DNA of 64,000 bases from Megamerina dolium (Eukaryota; Arthropoda; Insecta; Diptera; Megamerinidae): NCBI GenBank assembly GCA_963854835.1, contig OY978528.1, positions 39,358,460 through 39,422,459 of the forward strand, read 5' to 3'. This document shows, one piece after another, positions 1-11,142 of this stretch. How positions within the stretch are numbered: position 1 is the stretch's first letter; every line of letters starts with the position of its first letter. Made by a program: the position numbers and the translations under genes. The notes beneath the pieces were generated by a model, which was given only the letters and a program-made list of their open reading frames with translations, searched no databases and was not told the DNA's origin.

Positions 1-117
1 TAACAAATGAAGAGTCATCATATTTATATACGAATGAATATAATATACCATAAGTTTCCACAAAAAGTAAGCGCAAAGAGTCCAGCATGAGCATCAAATA
101 TATGTAATGTACATATC

Positions 118-1316
118 AGGTGTAGTAAAAACAAATCCATTATTTTTCCAATAGATGGCTTTAGTAATCTGTATCTTGCGTTGTATAAGTGCGATCGGGT
201 TACGCTAGATGGCGTTAGAAAGATAGGATTTCGTACTAAATGAATTTATCGACTCAGTATTGTTTGATCACGAGTCGAAGATGGACACCAGTAAAGAGAA
301 AATTCGCCATATTTTACAGTTTTTCTTCGATAAAGGCGAAAACGCAAGCCAGATGGCTGAAAATGTGAATAGTGTTTATGGTCCTGATACTGTAACAGTC
401 AATCACGTGCAATTTTGGTTTCGTCGATTCCGTTCCAATAATCTTGATGTCAAATATGCACCACGCTCTGGAAGGCCAATTGTCGAAAATATCGATAAAA
501 TAATGGAAATCGTCGAGTCTGACCTTCATGTAAGCACTGTTTCTATTGCTCAGGAACTAAACATTGCATAAAAAACCGTTTGAATCCATTTAAATACGAC
601 TGGATACAAAAAGAAGCTTGGTGCCACCCGAGTTAACGCAAAAAACCTCATTGACCGAATTTCCATCTGCGAATCGCTGCTAAATCGCAACAAAATCGAT
701 CCATTACTGAAGCGGATGGTTGCTGGTGATGTAAAGTGGGTCACTTATGACAACGTCAAGCGAAGACGGTCGTGGTCGAATTGCGGTGAGCCAGCGCAAA
801 CGGTAGCCAAGCCAGGATTGACGGTCAGGAAGGTTTTGCTATGTGTTTGTTGGGATTGGCAGAGAATCATATACTATGAGCTGCTCCCTTACGGCCAAAC
901 TCTTAATTTGGACCTGTACTGTCAACAATCTGAAGGAAGTAATCGCTCAGAAGCGGACAGCTTTGGCCAAGAGGAATTGTGTGCCATCAGGACAACGCCA
1001 GGCCACACACATCGACAGTGACTTGCCAGAAGCTCCGGGAGCTTGGTTGGGAGGTTCTTATGTATCCATCTTATAGTCCGGAACTGGCACCAAGTGATTA
1101 CTACCTGTTTCTGTCTATGGAGAATGATTGTGCTGGTGAAAAATTCGCCTCAAGAGAAGCTTGTGAAATGGACGAGGGTTTCCATGAGAGTGGCATTATG
1201 AAATTACCTTCAGAATGGCAACAAGTCATCGAACAAAACGGTTCATATTTTACTTAAATCTGATAATTCTAACTAAAATAAAACTTTCAGTTTAATGCAA
1301 AAATAATGGATTTTAT
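118..1316 (+). mobile_element. mariner (DD34D) DNA transposon, copy A, degenerate
   Basis: The left end begins AGGTGTAGTAAAAAC and matches the left ends of two further copies in this window (21132 and 53650). The 5' untranslated part (AATAGATGGCTTTAGTAATC and following) is shared with copy C. The right end decays after ATAATGGATT near 1316, and the matching inverted repeat seen in copies B and C cannot be recognised. The flanking TA dinucleotides expected of mariner insertion are not visible at either end. Being the most divergent at its end and carrying several small deletions, it looks like the oldest of the three copies. The left boundary is firm by comparison with the other copies; the right boundary is approximate. 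Confidence 0.88.
281..1257 (+). pseudogene. mariner transposase pseudogene (copy A)
   Basis: The reading starts at ATG 281 (MDTSKEKIRHILQFFF), gives the N-terminal helix-turn-helix with YGPDTVTVNHVQFWFRRF, and stops at TAA 569-571, where copies B and C have CAA. Later pieces in other frames restore the family order: KWVTYDNVKRRRSWS, then the second catalytic Asp in HQDNARPH (codon 991), then ELAPSDYYLF with the third Asp at 1096. The last two Asp are 34 residues apart, the mariner DD34D signature. The first catalytic Asp is present (GDVKW, codon 728), but the usual following Glu is Val. Small deletions near 612, 970 and 1168 break the frame. It ends at TAA 1255-1257. The protein would cut and paste its own element at TA sites in the nucleus; this copy cannot make it. 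Confidence 0.9.
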
Positions 1317-2258
1317 TAGACTTTATATTTATACACTGGGAAGTAATAAATCATAAATCTTTGTCACCATTTAAAGCAATGGATGCCTAAATGAAATACT
1401 AATAGAGAACAAATTAATTTGAATTTTAAGGAAAGGTAAACTTTCAAAATAACGCTACTTCTATTATGTGTTTCGGATTATGAGATGTACTATATGCATA
1501 ATTTAGATTACAAATTTTAGAGTGCAATTTGCGGGTTTTATCATATAAACATAGCATAACAGTACTTTCGAGGAATATCATGTTATATTTTTTCAGTCAC
1601 TGGTTCGAACTACAGCTCGGTGAGAAGTGAAGAATTTATTTCTGAATATTATATTTTATTTTGCCAGTACTTAAAATTCGATATCAAAGATTTTGTCACA
1701 TTAAATGTATAGTGTCGGAAAAGCTATGCACGACCAAGAGGCTATTACAAAGTTCGTTCTTTCGAGTCTCATCCAAATTTAATACACGCACAGCTAAACC
1801 AGAAGAGTTAATCATTTTTCTTAGTTACTAATAAAAACATACGGAAATATGTCTATTAATTTGGTTTGACTTCACGCTTCATTATGAGGGTATTGATGTA
1901 GGGCGAAAGAAGCCCATTGTAATACCACGAAGATAAAGTCTAATTCCTACCAATTGAACCAGTCGAAGCTATTTATAAACTTTATAGAATGACCTACTGG
2001 AACGTGTGAGAATGAACCAGGTAATAATTGACCAAGAATTTTTGCTTTTAATACAAAATGTAGGGTAGAGAAAAAACTGACAAAAAATAAATTTGTGTTC
2101 ATATTTTTTAAATTTACTTTTCACCATTCATTTCGAGATATTTTCTTTGTCGCTAGACGCAGTTTACAAATTAGGTTACATGAAATAAAATGGTCTGAAA
2201 ATTACCCCGAATTTTACATGGAGATGGCAGCACTGGTCAAATTTCACGCATTTGCAAA
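1317..2258. other. non-coding AT-rich stretch
   Basis: No convincing reading frame, splice-bounded exon, RNA gene or transposon end is visible here. The sequence is low-GC with short homopolymers only. Confidence 0.6.
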
Positions 2259-2470
2259 GTGAGCGCTTTTGTGAAAATAGACAAAATTGAACTATCACTA
2301 AAGCTTTGTTTTTTTAATGAAACACCAGTTTGCACTGTGTATGATAACTCTGCATCAGTACTTTCCACTTACCGCTTTTGGGCAGCTGATTTTAAATATG
2401 GTCATACAAGCGTAGGAGACGATGAAAGTTCGGCACCTCCTAAAACTGCAACCACTTGTGTTCAAAGTAT
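2259..2470 (+). pseudogene. fossil of a second mariner subfamily, N-terminal DNA-binding part
   Basis: An open stretch reads VKIDKIELSLKLCFFNET, then STYRFWAADFKYGHTSVGDD, then ESSAPPKTATT. This follows the N-terminal pattern of irritans/mellifera-type mariner transposases: IEFR..IKFLFLKG, then the YRW..EFK.GRTS..D.ERSGRPKTATT linker. It is clearly different from the transposase of copies A, B and C, which reads VQFWFRRFRSGNFDVKD at the same place. The catalytic part does not follow: after about 2470 the resemblance ends. No inverted repeats or TA duplication can be assigned. The family pattern is from general knowledge; the exact subfamily is not resolved. It is a dead fragment. Confidence 0.55.
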
Positions 2471-4360
2471 GTGTTTGCCATATTTTTAATGTAGATTTAT
2501 GTATTATCGGGTCGATGTTTTCTAATTGCGTTTGTTCGGTTCATCCTCTATAAATATAATTCCTCTTTGGGATCATAATTTGAAAACATTTTTATTAGAA
2601 ACGTCGTATACAAATGTGAAATATTGATACTTTGTATTGCTGTCGTGTTTGTTTTCGCTCAGTGTATTTATGAATGAATAGTTTTATAATATTTGTATAC
2701 GCATATTTATTAAGATTCTTCTTGTGATGATGTCAATGCTGCTGCTGATACTGTTACTGCTAGCAATTACGGGTCTCTCTGTGTGCTTTGATGATGGGGC
2801 AGAAGAAAAACGGTTGTACATGAACTTCAGCTCTACCTAACTTACGATCACGCTGTCACGTCGATCGTGCATGGCACGTGATATCGGAATATTAGTGAAC
2901 GGAATAATTATGTATATATGTATGTATGTATATACATAGTACATCAATGCTATTGCAAGTTGCAAGACTGGTGGTTGTAATGATTTAGTTGGCATTAGTT
3001 TGCATGCCAACTAAACATTTGCGATCGCATGCGAAAAACTTCGCCTCCAACTAATAACGTTACTATCATCTCATCATGTTCATTATTGTGTGTGTGCTTC
3101 TTTTAAAATTTATGCTTTTTATAACGGTTGCTTTTTGCATATATATGTAGGTACATGTATATACATTTCAATATTGAATACCGTCAATTATCTTTACACT
3201 AAGACACCATTGAAGTTTCATGAGAAGCGTGCTATTAGTACTGTTGCTGATGTTATGCTATTATATCTTTTTTTTTCGTTACAATAATGGTGATTTAACA
3301 TTTAATACATGTATGTAAGTACAAATCTCATGATGAACGGAACCAAAAGATATATAGCGATAATGCGTCAAAATAGCCGACGGATGTTTGATTGTAGGTA
3401 TTCATTTACTGCGTGCGTATTATACCTAAATTGTTGTTTGTTTTTTTTTTAAATAAAATATTGTGTCAAATGATTGCATAATAAATAAAATTGACCTTGT
3501 TTTTTTATTGTTGTGCTTTTTTTTCTCGTGTCATCATCAATAATGGTGGAGGTATGAAATAGTACATATAGTAAGTAGTCGTAAACAATGGACATTTGTT
3601 TTCTATTTCATGGTAATCACTCAAGCATATTATGTTGCCATAATCTTACAGCATTCATAGTACAATAGCCACATCAATATTTCATAGATGCGTATATACG
3701 AGTGCGAACCTATACAATCATAAACAATATATGTATTTATGTTGAATTGTTCAAATTTGCCTTATATTAGATGTTGTTGTTGATGGTGATGTTTTTATCG
3801 TTAGAGTTGCATTCGTCATTTGATTCGTTGCAATTGCGTTCAATTTCCCAATTGCACTCGTGCATTTCATTGAATCTGATTTGGTCAAATTGCTGATTTT
3901 TACATTGGCGATATATTGAATAAGACGAATGGGGTGGGTGGTGTGGTTTACAAAAGCCCATATTCATGTATGTCAGATATCAGTTTATTTCTATTTTATA
4001 TACTACTATATACACTCGTAACTATAAAATATATTTTATGAGTGTTCATGTTAGTACGATAGTCTTCTGTACATGTTTGTCCCAGGTTCCGGTTCGTTTT
4101 TCAATTACAAAAAAAAAGGAGGGACCACTTTGCACCGCACCGCATGCAATTGAATTTTGAAAAGTTGGATACATATGTAAATTTGTCTATATAAATTTGA
4201 TGAGAGAAAGGCGACATGCTTAGCTATATTTAATTTTATTAGTTAAATAAATTCAACATGTTCATATGCTCTAAGTAAAAAAGAATGTATTAATTTATAT
4301 TTCATATACGACTCACTTGATTTCATTTGGAAAAAATATCATTTAAGTTATTGTATATGG
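2471..4360. other. non-coding stretch with a small hairpin and one short minus-strand ORF
   Basis: Mostly AT-rich with no recognisable gene. It contains a 12-bp perfect inverted repeat (2984-3015) followed by overlapping palindromes (GCGATCGC, CGCATGCG near 3023). A 66-codon minus-strand ORF at 3767-3967 starts with a true ATG and encodes a Cys- and Asn-rich peptide with no family I recognise. It has no splice or promoter support, so it is not called a gene. Confidence 0.5.
2984..3015. repeat. 12-bp perfect inverted repeat
   Basis: TTTAGTTGGCAT (2984-2995) pairs with ATGCCAACTAAA (3004-3015) across an 8-base loop. It would fold as a short stem. There is no neighbouring gene that would make it a terminator or a regulatory hairpin. 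Confidence 0.6.
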
Positions 4361-4458
4361 TCTGGTGGTGTTTTCGCAAGGTAAGGTGTCTAACTGCCTC
4401 AACCGGGTGGGGCTAGCGCAATCCTTGTTGAACTCATCGCAAGTCAACTCACTGGCTG

Positions 4459-4578
4459 TCATGTAGTTTGATCTGAGCGCTATGTGATGATACCTTTATT
4501 TGTTAATGAGGGGTAGTCATATAGCTTGCTCTGCTTACTATGTGATGGCGCTTTCATTATTATTAATGGGGGCCCTCC
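4459..4578 (+). repeat. two degenerate tandem units in the RTE 5' untranslated region
   Basis: A unit starting GTCATGTAGTTTGATCTGAG and containing CTATGTGATG ... TTAATGAGGGG (from about 4459) is followed by a related unit starting GTCATATAGCTTGCTCTG, with CTATGTGATGGCG ... TTAATGGGGG (from about 4516). The spacing is close to 57-60 bases. Tandem 5' units in LINEs often carry the internal promoter; here that role is inference. Confidence 0.5.
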
Positions 4579-4765
4579 ATGTGGCGACCACCGGGCAACG
4601 TCTTCCTGGCACCCGCTGGGAGGCGGCTGAAGTGAGTGGCGAAAATCTCCTCGGTTAGAGGTTGTGCGTTAGGTTTGGGACCCGACACATAAAAAACCCC
4701 CCCAATGAAAAAAACAGATATGCCTCGGATAAGGACTACGCAAACGAAAAAAGGACAATGATTTA

Positions 4766-7651
4766 CGGATATGCACCTGGAATGTCCGATCCCTTTATAG
4801 GGAGGGTGCCTCTATCCAGCTGGTTGATGTCCTCGAAAAATACAGAGCTGACATCACCGCTCTCCAGGAAATGCGATGGACAGGACAGGGCTGCTCCAAA
4901 AGAGCGTCCTGTGACATCTACTACAGTTACCATGCTGAAAGGCACGAATTAGGATGTGGATTTTTGGTCAGCAAGAGACTACGACACAGTTCACGCCTGT
5001 GAACGAACGGCTGGCCACAATCCGCATCAAGGCAAAATTCTTCAACATCAGCCTTATATGTGCCCACGCTCCGACGGATGAGAAGGACAATGTGACCAAG
5101 GAGAGCTTCTTTCAGCGCCTCGAAGAAACCTATGACCGCTGCCCCCGCCACGATATCAAAATCGTGCTTGGCGACTTTAATGCCAGGGTGGGCAAGGAAG
5201 GTAACTTTGGTCCAACTGTCGGAAAATTCGGCCTCCACCAGAACACCTCCGATACAGGAATGAGGCTGATCGACTTCGCCGCAGCACGAAACATGGTAAT
5301 TCGTGGTACCAGATTCCAGCATCTCGACATCCAGAAAGCGACATGGCTGTCTCCAGATCAACGTACAAGAAATCAAATTGATCATGTGGTGATTGACGGA
5401 AGGCATGCTTCCAGTGTGATGGACGTGAAATCGATCCGTGGTGTTAACATCGACTCGGATCACTACCTTGTTGAAGCTAAGGTGCGCACACGTTTATGTG
5501 TCGCAAATAACAAGAGAAGTCCCACACAGAGAAAGCTCGACGTCAGTAAGCTGCGATCACCAGAGACAGCAGATGCATTTTCCACTCGACTATCGGATCT
5601 GCTTATGCAGAACACTCCGCCACTTGATGATACATGCGCACGGTGGACACATATATCCCACTCCATGACTACTGCTGCCGAGGAGGTAATCGGTGACTAC
5701 CGGCCTCTGAGGAATGAGTGGTATGATCAGGAGTGTCGCGACGCTACCGCAGAGAAAGACCCCGCCTACAGAAAAACCCTGCGTGCAGGCGTAACGCGAG
5801 CTGTTAAGGAGCGGTATAGAGAGAAAAGGAGTGCAGAGAGACGTCTTTTCAGGCGCAAGAAGAGGGAGTTGGAAAGACGCGAGTGTGAGGAGATAGAGAT
5901 GTGTACCGACAAGAATGAGACTCGAAAATTCTTTGAAAAGATCAAGCGCCTGAGTGGAGGTTTAAATCCCGGAGCCTCTTCTTGTCGTGATGGAAATGGG
6001 AATCTGGTTGCAGATGTCCAGAGTGTACTGAGCCTATGGAGGGAACACTTCTCCACGTTACTGAATGGCGATGCTACGAACAATTCCGCCAGTGGAGGAG
6101 ATTGCCCGATAACCCCAATTATAGATGATGGTATTGATAATCCACCACCCGATTATGACGAGGTTGAAACTGCCATTTTAAGGCTGAAGAACAACAAAGC
6201 TGCAGGTGCTGATTGCCTGCCTGCCGAATGGTTTAAGACCGGAGGCGATGAGCTGCTCACCCGCATGCACCAGCTCATAAGCAGAATATGGTCGGATGAA
6301 AGCATGCCTGATGATTGGAGGCTCAGTGTTCTCTGTCCTGTACATAAAAAAAGACACCACAATTTGCGCCAACTACGGTGGAATAAGTCTCCTGAGCATC
6401 GCATACAAGGTTCTATCGAGCGTACTGTGTGAAAGGTTGAAGCCTATGCTCAGCAACCTGATTGGACCTTATCAGTGTGGTTTCAGACCTGGTAAATCCA
6501 CAATCGACCAGATTTTCACACTGCGCCAAATCCTGGAGAAGACCCAAGAAAAACAGATCGACACATACCACCTATTTGTTGATTATAAAGCCGCTTTCGA
6601 CAGTCCGGTAAGGGATTACCTCTACGCAACAATGTCTGAGTTCGGTATTCCTGCAAAGCTCATTCGACTTTGTAGAATGACACTGCATAACTCCGGTTGT
6701 GCAGTGAAAATTGGGAAAGACCTCTCCGCACCGTTCAATACCGAACGGGGTTTCAGACAAGGTGATTCGTTATCGTGCGACTTCTTCAATCTTATTATGG
6801 AGAAAATAATACGAGCTGCTGATCTACGACATAATGGCACTATCTTCAACAAAAGTGTCATGCTGTTAGCGTATGCCGACGATATTGACATAATCGGCAT
6901 GAACACGCGAGCAGTCAGTGCAGCATTCTCAGAGTTGGAAAGAGAGTCGCGTCGGATGGGTCTCACGGTGAACGAGGGCAAGACGAAGTATCTAGTGTCA
7001 ACAAACAAAGAGTTCCGGCGTCTTGGACAGCACGTCACTGTTGACAACTACGCTTTTGAAGTAGTAAGGGACTTTGTCTATCTTGGAACCAGCATTAACA
7101 GCAGTAATGGCGTCAGCTTGGAGATCATGCGTAGGATAACTCTTGCTAACAGGTGTTACTTTGGGCTGAGTAAGCAATTGAGAAGTCGAGCCCTCTCTCG
7201 AAGAACGAAAATTACACTCTACAAGTCTCTCATCATGCCTGTCCTAAGATATGGCGCTGAAGCCTGGACAATTTCCACCTCGGATGAGTGAATGCTTGGA
7301 GTTTTCGAGAGAAAAGTCCTACGCAAGATCTTTGGACCTATTTGCGTTGGTGGCGAGTACCGAATAAGGTACAACCATGAGCTGTACGAGCTGTATGCCG
7401 ATACTGACATAGTAAAGCGCATGAAAATCCAGCGGCTGCGCTGGCGAGGTCATGTCGAGCGAATGGAAGAACACGCTCCAGCTAAGGAGGTGTTATATTC
7501 GGAACCCGCTGGAGGACGACGCAGAAGAGGAAGACCAAACCTCCGGTGGAAAGACCAAGTACTGGAGAACCTGACGGCGCTTGGAATTTCTAACTGGATC
7601 CAGCTAACGAAGAACAGAGATGGCTGGCGAAGCATGTTATTTTCGGCCTAA
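4766..7651 (+). pseudogene. RTE endonuclease-reverse transcriptase pseudogene
   Basis: The apurinic-type endonuclease starts with RICTWNVRSLYREG (4766 on) and QEMRWTGQG. It then shifts frame near 4985, where an in-frame TGA follows SKRLRHSSRL, and continues with ICAHAPTDEKD, GDFNARVGKEG (5170) and DSDHYLVEAK (5455). A charged linker leads to the RT: KNNKAAGADCLPAEW, SVLCPVHKK, a second frameshift near 6350, ISLLSIAYKVLS, GFRPGKSTIDQIFTLRQ, RQGDSLSCDFFN, and the catalytic AYADD (YADD codons 6872-6883). A nonsense TGA at 7289-7291 interrupts DE-RMLGVFERKVLRK. The C-terminal part runs to TAA 7649-7651. So there are two frameshifts and one nonsense change. The product would nick target DNA and copy its own RNA. 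All key RT motifs are present, so the loss of function looks recent. Confidence 0.9.
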
Positions 7652-7697
7652 ATCGATATTCGGTTGTTATGGCCACATAAGTAAGTAAGTAAGTAAT

Positions 7698-8262
7698 ATG
7701 GATAAGTAACCCTAAAGGTTTCTGAAGTCGAGATTTCTCTTGAGCTTGTACGTTGGATTTTAAATGTGATCTAACTCAATAACAATATCTCGATCGATTT
7801 CATTTGTCCACCATTCTAAGTCACTGTTTATGATTAGTTTGCATGCGTGGACTTATGTACGATTTCGTATGAGCATTTAGTGGTAAAGAAAATTTGTAGT
7901 CGTTGGACTCAACGTAATTAGACCGAAGTTAAAAAAGCACCATTTGGTTTGTTGCAAAGAAATGCTGAACAAATTTAATCATGGTCCGTTCAACACTTGG
8001 ATATATTCCGCGAACTATAAAGTCAATAATAATCGTGACGCACTTAAATGATAGTTTTTTTTTTCTGTCATAAAACTAGGGCAGTTGTAACCGTTGTTCT
8101 TATGGATCGAAGAACAGTAGTATACAACAATTTCTTTGCTTTAAGTCTTTGCTGAAATCAGAAAAAAAAAACACAATAAATGGTGCACATAAATCCAGCT
8201 CACAGGCAGCATACGAAATCATAGAAATACAGAATAATATATCATATTCGGGAGACTTTTTT
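7698..8262. other. non-coding stretch between RTE copies
   Basis: AT-rich sequence with short A and T runs. No frame, RNA gene or element end is recognisable. Confidence 0.5.
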
Positions 8263-8292
8263 ATACCCTGCATAATGTAATATGCAAGGTAT
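8263..8292. repeat. 12-bp imperfect inverted repeat at the edge of an RTE fragment
   Basis: ATACCCTGCATA (8263-8274) pairs with TATGCAAGGTAT (8281-8292) with one mismatch across a 6-base loop. The TTATACCCTGCA-type string resembles ends and internal hairpins common in fly transposons, but no element can be assigned. It lies about 10 bases before the RTE homology begins. Confidence 0.5.
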
Positions 8293-8302
8293 ATTTTTGC
8301 CG

Positions 8303-8919
8303 ATAATACGTGCTGCTGATATACGACATAATGGCAGTGTCATGCTGTTGGCGTATGCCGACGATATTGACATAATCGGCATGAACACCCGAGCAGTCAG
8401 TGCAGCATTCTCAGAGTTAGAAAGAGAGTCGCGTCGGATGGGTCTCACGGTGAACGAGGGCAAGACGAAGTATCTAGTGTCAAGAAACAAAGAGTCTCGG
8501 CGTCTTGGACAGCATGTCACTGTTGACAACTACGCTTTTGAAGTAGTAAGGGACTTTGTCTATCTTGGAACCAGCATTAACAGCAGTAATGACGTCAGCC
8601 TGGAGATATTGCGAAGGATCACTCTTGCAAACAGGTGCTACTTTGGGCTAAGTAAGTAATTGAGGAATCGAGCTCTCTCTCGAAGAACGAAAACTACACT
8701 CTATAAGTCTCTCATTATGCAGGTCCTAACATATGGTGCTGAAGCCTGGACGAATTTCCACCTCGGATGAGCGAATGCTTGGAGTTTTCGAGTGAAAAGT
8801 CCTACGCAAGATCTTTGGACCTATTTGCGTTGGTGGCGAGTACCGAATAAGGTACAACCATAAGCTGTACGAGCTGTATGCCGATATTGTCATAGTAAAG
8901 CGATATTGTCATAGTAAAG
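8303..8919 (+). pseudogene. internal fragment of the same RTE reverse transcriptase
   Basis: From about 8303 the sequence matches the RT part of the 4361-7697 element (bases about 6806-7411) closely, including LAYADDIDIIGMNTRAVSAA and FVYLGTSINSSN. A 15-base in-frame stretch (TATCTTCAACAAAAG region) is missing after GACATAATGGCA. A TAA follows FGLSK where the longer copy has CAA. Both ends are cut: there is no endonuclease and no 3' untranslated region or (GTAA)n tail. The right end finishes in a perfect 19-base tandem duplication, CGATATTGTCATAGTAAAG, at 8882-8900 and 8901-8919. Loss at the 3' end is not what ordinary 5'-truncating retrotransposition gives, so a DNA-level rearrangement or partial deletion is more likely. 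Confidence 0.85.
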
Positions 8920-10969
8920 ATTTTTTGTTTATCTACAAGAAAAACTATTGATGGGATACATATCTGTTGACTGTGATTTCTATTTCACTTGCACAAACTT
9001 TTGCTAAAATCTTTTCTTTAACATTAATACTATTTTATATTTTTATTTATATAATTATTATTTATATAATTTGAAAAATTGAAATTAATATTAATATACT
9101 TATTTACTTTCAATTAAACAATAAAAATTATTATTTTTATTAATGAAATTTATGTACTTTTTAATGTTCTTTCATGCATAAACAGTTTTTGCTTGGATCA
9201 TATAATTTATAAAATTTTTAAAAATATTTAATGACACTGTGTGGAATTCTTATTTTCTTATTTTACCGATAAATATACAGTCAACATAACAGTCATAATT
9301 TGTTAAGTTAATAAAGCGATGTACTGTATTGTATGTACCTATGGTATATGTTTAGTACGAGCACATTAATTTACTGAATTATTATGAACACAGGTGTAAG
9401 TGATAGTTACAAGTATATATGTATTGTATGAATGCATCAATTGATAAATTGTACAAATAACAATAAAAACAATAATAATAATTAAAAATTTGCATAAATA
9501 TGAGTATATAGTTATCTTACACACAGATAGAAGTACATTAGAGTGGCTTTCGAATAAAATATAGCAACTGTTTCATACTTTGATTTTGATTTTAGAAAAT
9601 ATTTCGAATTTTGAGCCATTAGATTGCTGTTGTTGTCATTTTTTTTAAAGAATCTTGATAAAACTTTAGTCACCAAAATAGAATTCTATACAAAGTTTAC
9701 AACCAATTCGAATATAATAAAAAACATAGTCCTCATACCAAATTTTCATTTCTTTTAGAAACAATCGACAAATTTGTGTGGAACGTACCATAACTTTGAA
9801 CGAAGTCCTATTCAAACTAACGTGAGTATGATTTTTTAATTTTATTAAAATAGTTCTCACACGAAAATTGGAAATCATTTCTTTTGTAAATAAATATACA
9901 TGAAATGTTAATTGTTTAAGATAAAATCAATAAATTTATATGAAGATAACACTATTGCAATGCATTATTGTGAAACTTTGTATGTCTGATTTTTTCCCGA
10001 AAGTAGTATTGTACCTCGCAAAAAATTTGAAGTCAATTTGTTCATATTGGTATATACCAATATTAAATTCATGTTTCAAATTTAGATTTTTAGACGTTTT
10101 AAAGAGCGGTGCAACTAACTAATTGATATTGTTATGAAAATTAAAAAATATTAACAATGCTGTTTTATGGAGACTATTAAGCCCTAGACGTATGGTGGCA
10201 TATTTATTTAAATAAATGAATGAGATGAGAGCAGTGCATCGTACCTTTGCATTCGAATATTGGATAATAGAAAAGATGGAAAAAAATAAATATTAAGTAA
10301 AGTATAAAATATTTTAAAATGTATTTAAGTATGGTGCTAGTTAATGTTGTGTTAAATTCGTCACTAATTTACACTACATTATGCAGAAATTTCTGTTTCA
10401 CGTATGAACTTGAGGTTCTGTTTCAGCATTAAACATTTTTTTTCTCATTAATAATACATATGTAAATGCTATATTAATAAATATATGCTAAAGCACTTTT
10501 TATGTTATTTTTATGCGGATGTGATAAATGCAGTAGGGTGCAAATTTCATACATACAAATTATCATAAAAACTTTGTATTTCATCCGTTCTGAAATTACA
10601 CTGTTCACATTTAGTATATATGCACACCCACATACATGTTTTGACCATCAAGTATTCACAGACAAATATGTATACACATGCTTTAGATATTGGCTTTGGT
10701 ATCTTTTATAGTCTCATTGAGAATGTTCAATTGGGTGGAACATTTTTCATCGCTTTTGTTTAATATTTTTTTGAAGATGTAGATATGTAGGTAGGTACAT
10801 ATATTGTATACAAAAAGCACATTTATTATTAGCTTCAATCATGTTTTTATATAGTATTATAGGTATGAGAACATTATATACATTATGCTATGTAGTAGAT
10901 ATTATAAGATCTGATATGATCGTTTTCGATAAAAATATGGGCACATACAATCTACACAAATATACTTAC
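8920..10969. other. non-coding stretch, probable intron of the minus-strand exon next to it
   Basis: Strongly AT-rich with many short open stretches of no coding character. If the exon at 10970-11142 is real, this is the start of the intron that follows it on the minus strand. No matching downstream acceptor and exon could be identified. Confidence 0.5.
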
Positions 10970-11142
10970 TATTGCCAACTTCTCTGGCACTGATGTGATT
11001 GTCTCCTGTCAGTCCAAGTGCTGAGAATTCGGATGGTTGCAATTTAACTTCCATCTCTTTGAGACGACTATTTAGTTTATTTGTGTGCATGAATAGAAAG
11101 AAGGTGCAGGATATGGCAAGTAATGCAATCAATTCAACGGAT
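10970..11142 (-). CDS. internal coding exon of a membrane-anchored host protein (partial gene)
   Basis: On the minus strand a T-rich tract ending TTTGTTTTTAATTTCAG (an acceptor, AG at 11143-11144) precedes the exon, and a consensus donor GTAAGTATA (10969-10961) follows it. The 173 bases hold one open frame of 57 codons plus one split base at each end. It reads SVELIALLAISCTFFLFM (a hydrophobic segment long enough to span a membrane), then the charged, heptad-like KLNSRLKEMEVKLQ, then PSEFSALGLTGDNHISA. A membrane segment followed at once by a short helical stalk suits a type II, stalk-bearing surface or Golgi protein. I do not recognise the family, and no neighbouring exon can be joined with confidence, so the gene symbol is left empty. 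The other two frames do not give an equally good exon. Splice signals and composition make it the best host coding candidate in the window. Confidence 0.7.

Larger units (their letters stand above)
4361..7697 (+). mobile_element. RTE-clade non-LTR retrotransposon, near full length, degenerate
   Basis: The order is a GC-richer 5' untranslated region (about 4361-4700), an endonuclease domain, a reverse transcriptase domain, then a short 3' untranslated region ending GGCCACATAA and a (GTAA)n tail (7681-7696). A simple-repeat tail in place of poly(A), and a single endonuclease-RT frame of CFDP2-like type, are typical of RTE elements. ATATGG occurs at both borders (about 4358 and 7697) and could be a short target-site duplication, but this is weak. 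GC content is well above the flanks, as expected for a fairly recent arrival. The 5' boundary is placed where composition changes and is approximate. Confidence 0.85.

Noticed and set aside
4927..7047. Minus-strand ORFs of 60-178 codons
   Set aside because: They mirror the RTE endonuclease-RT coding strand and have no independent motifs.
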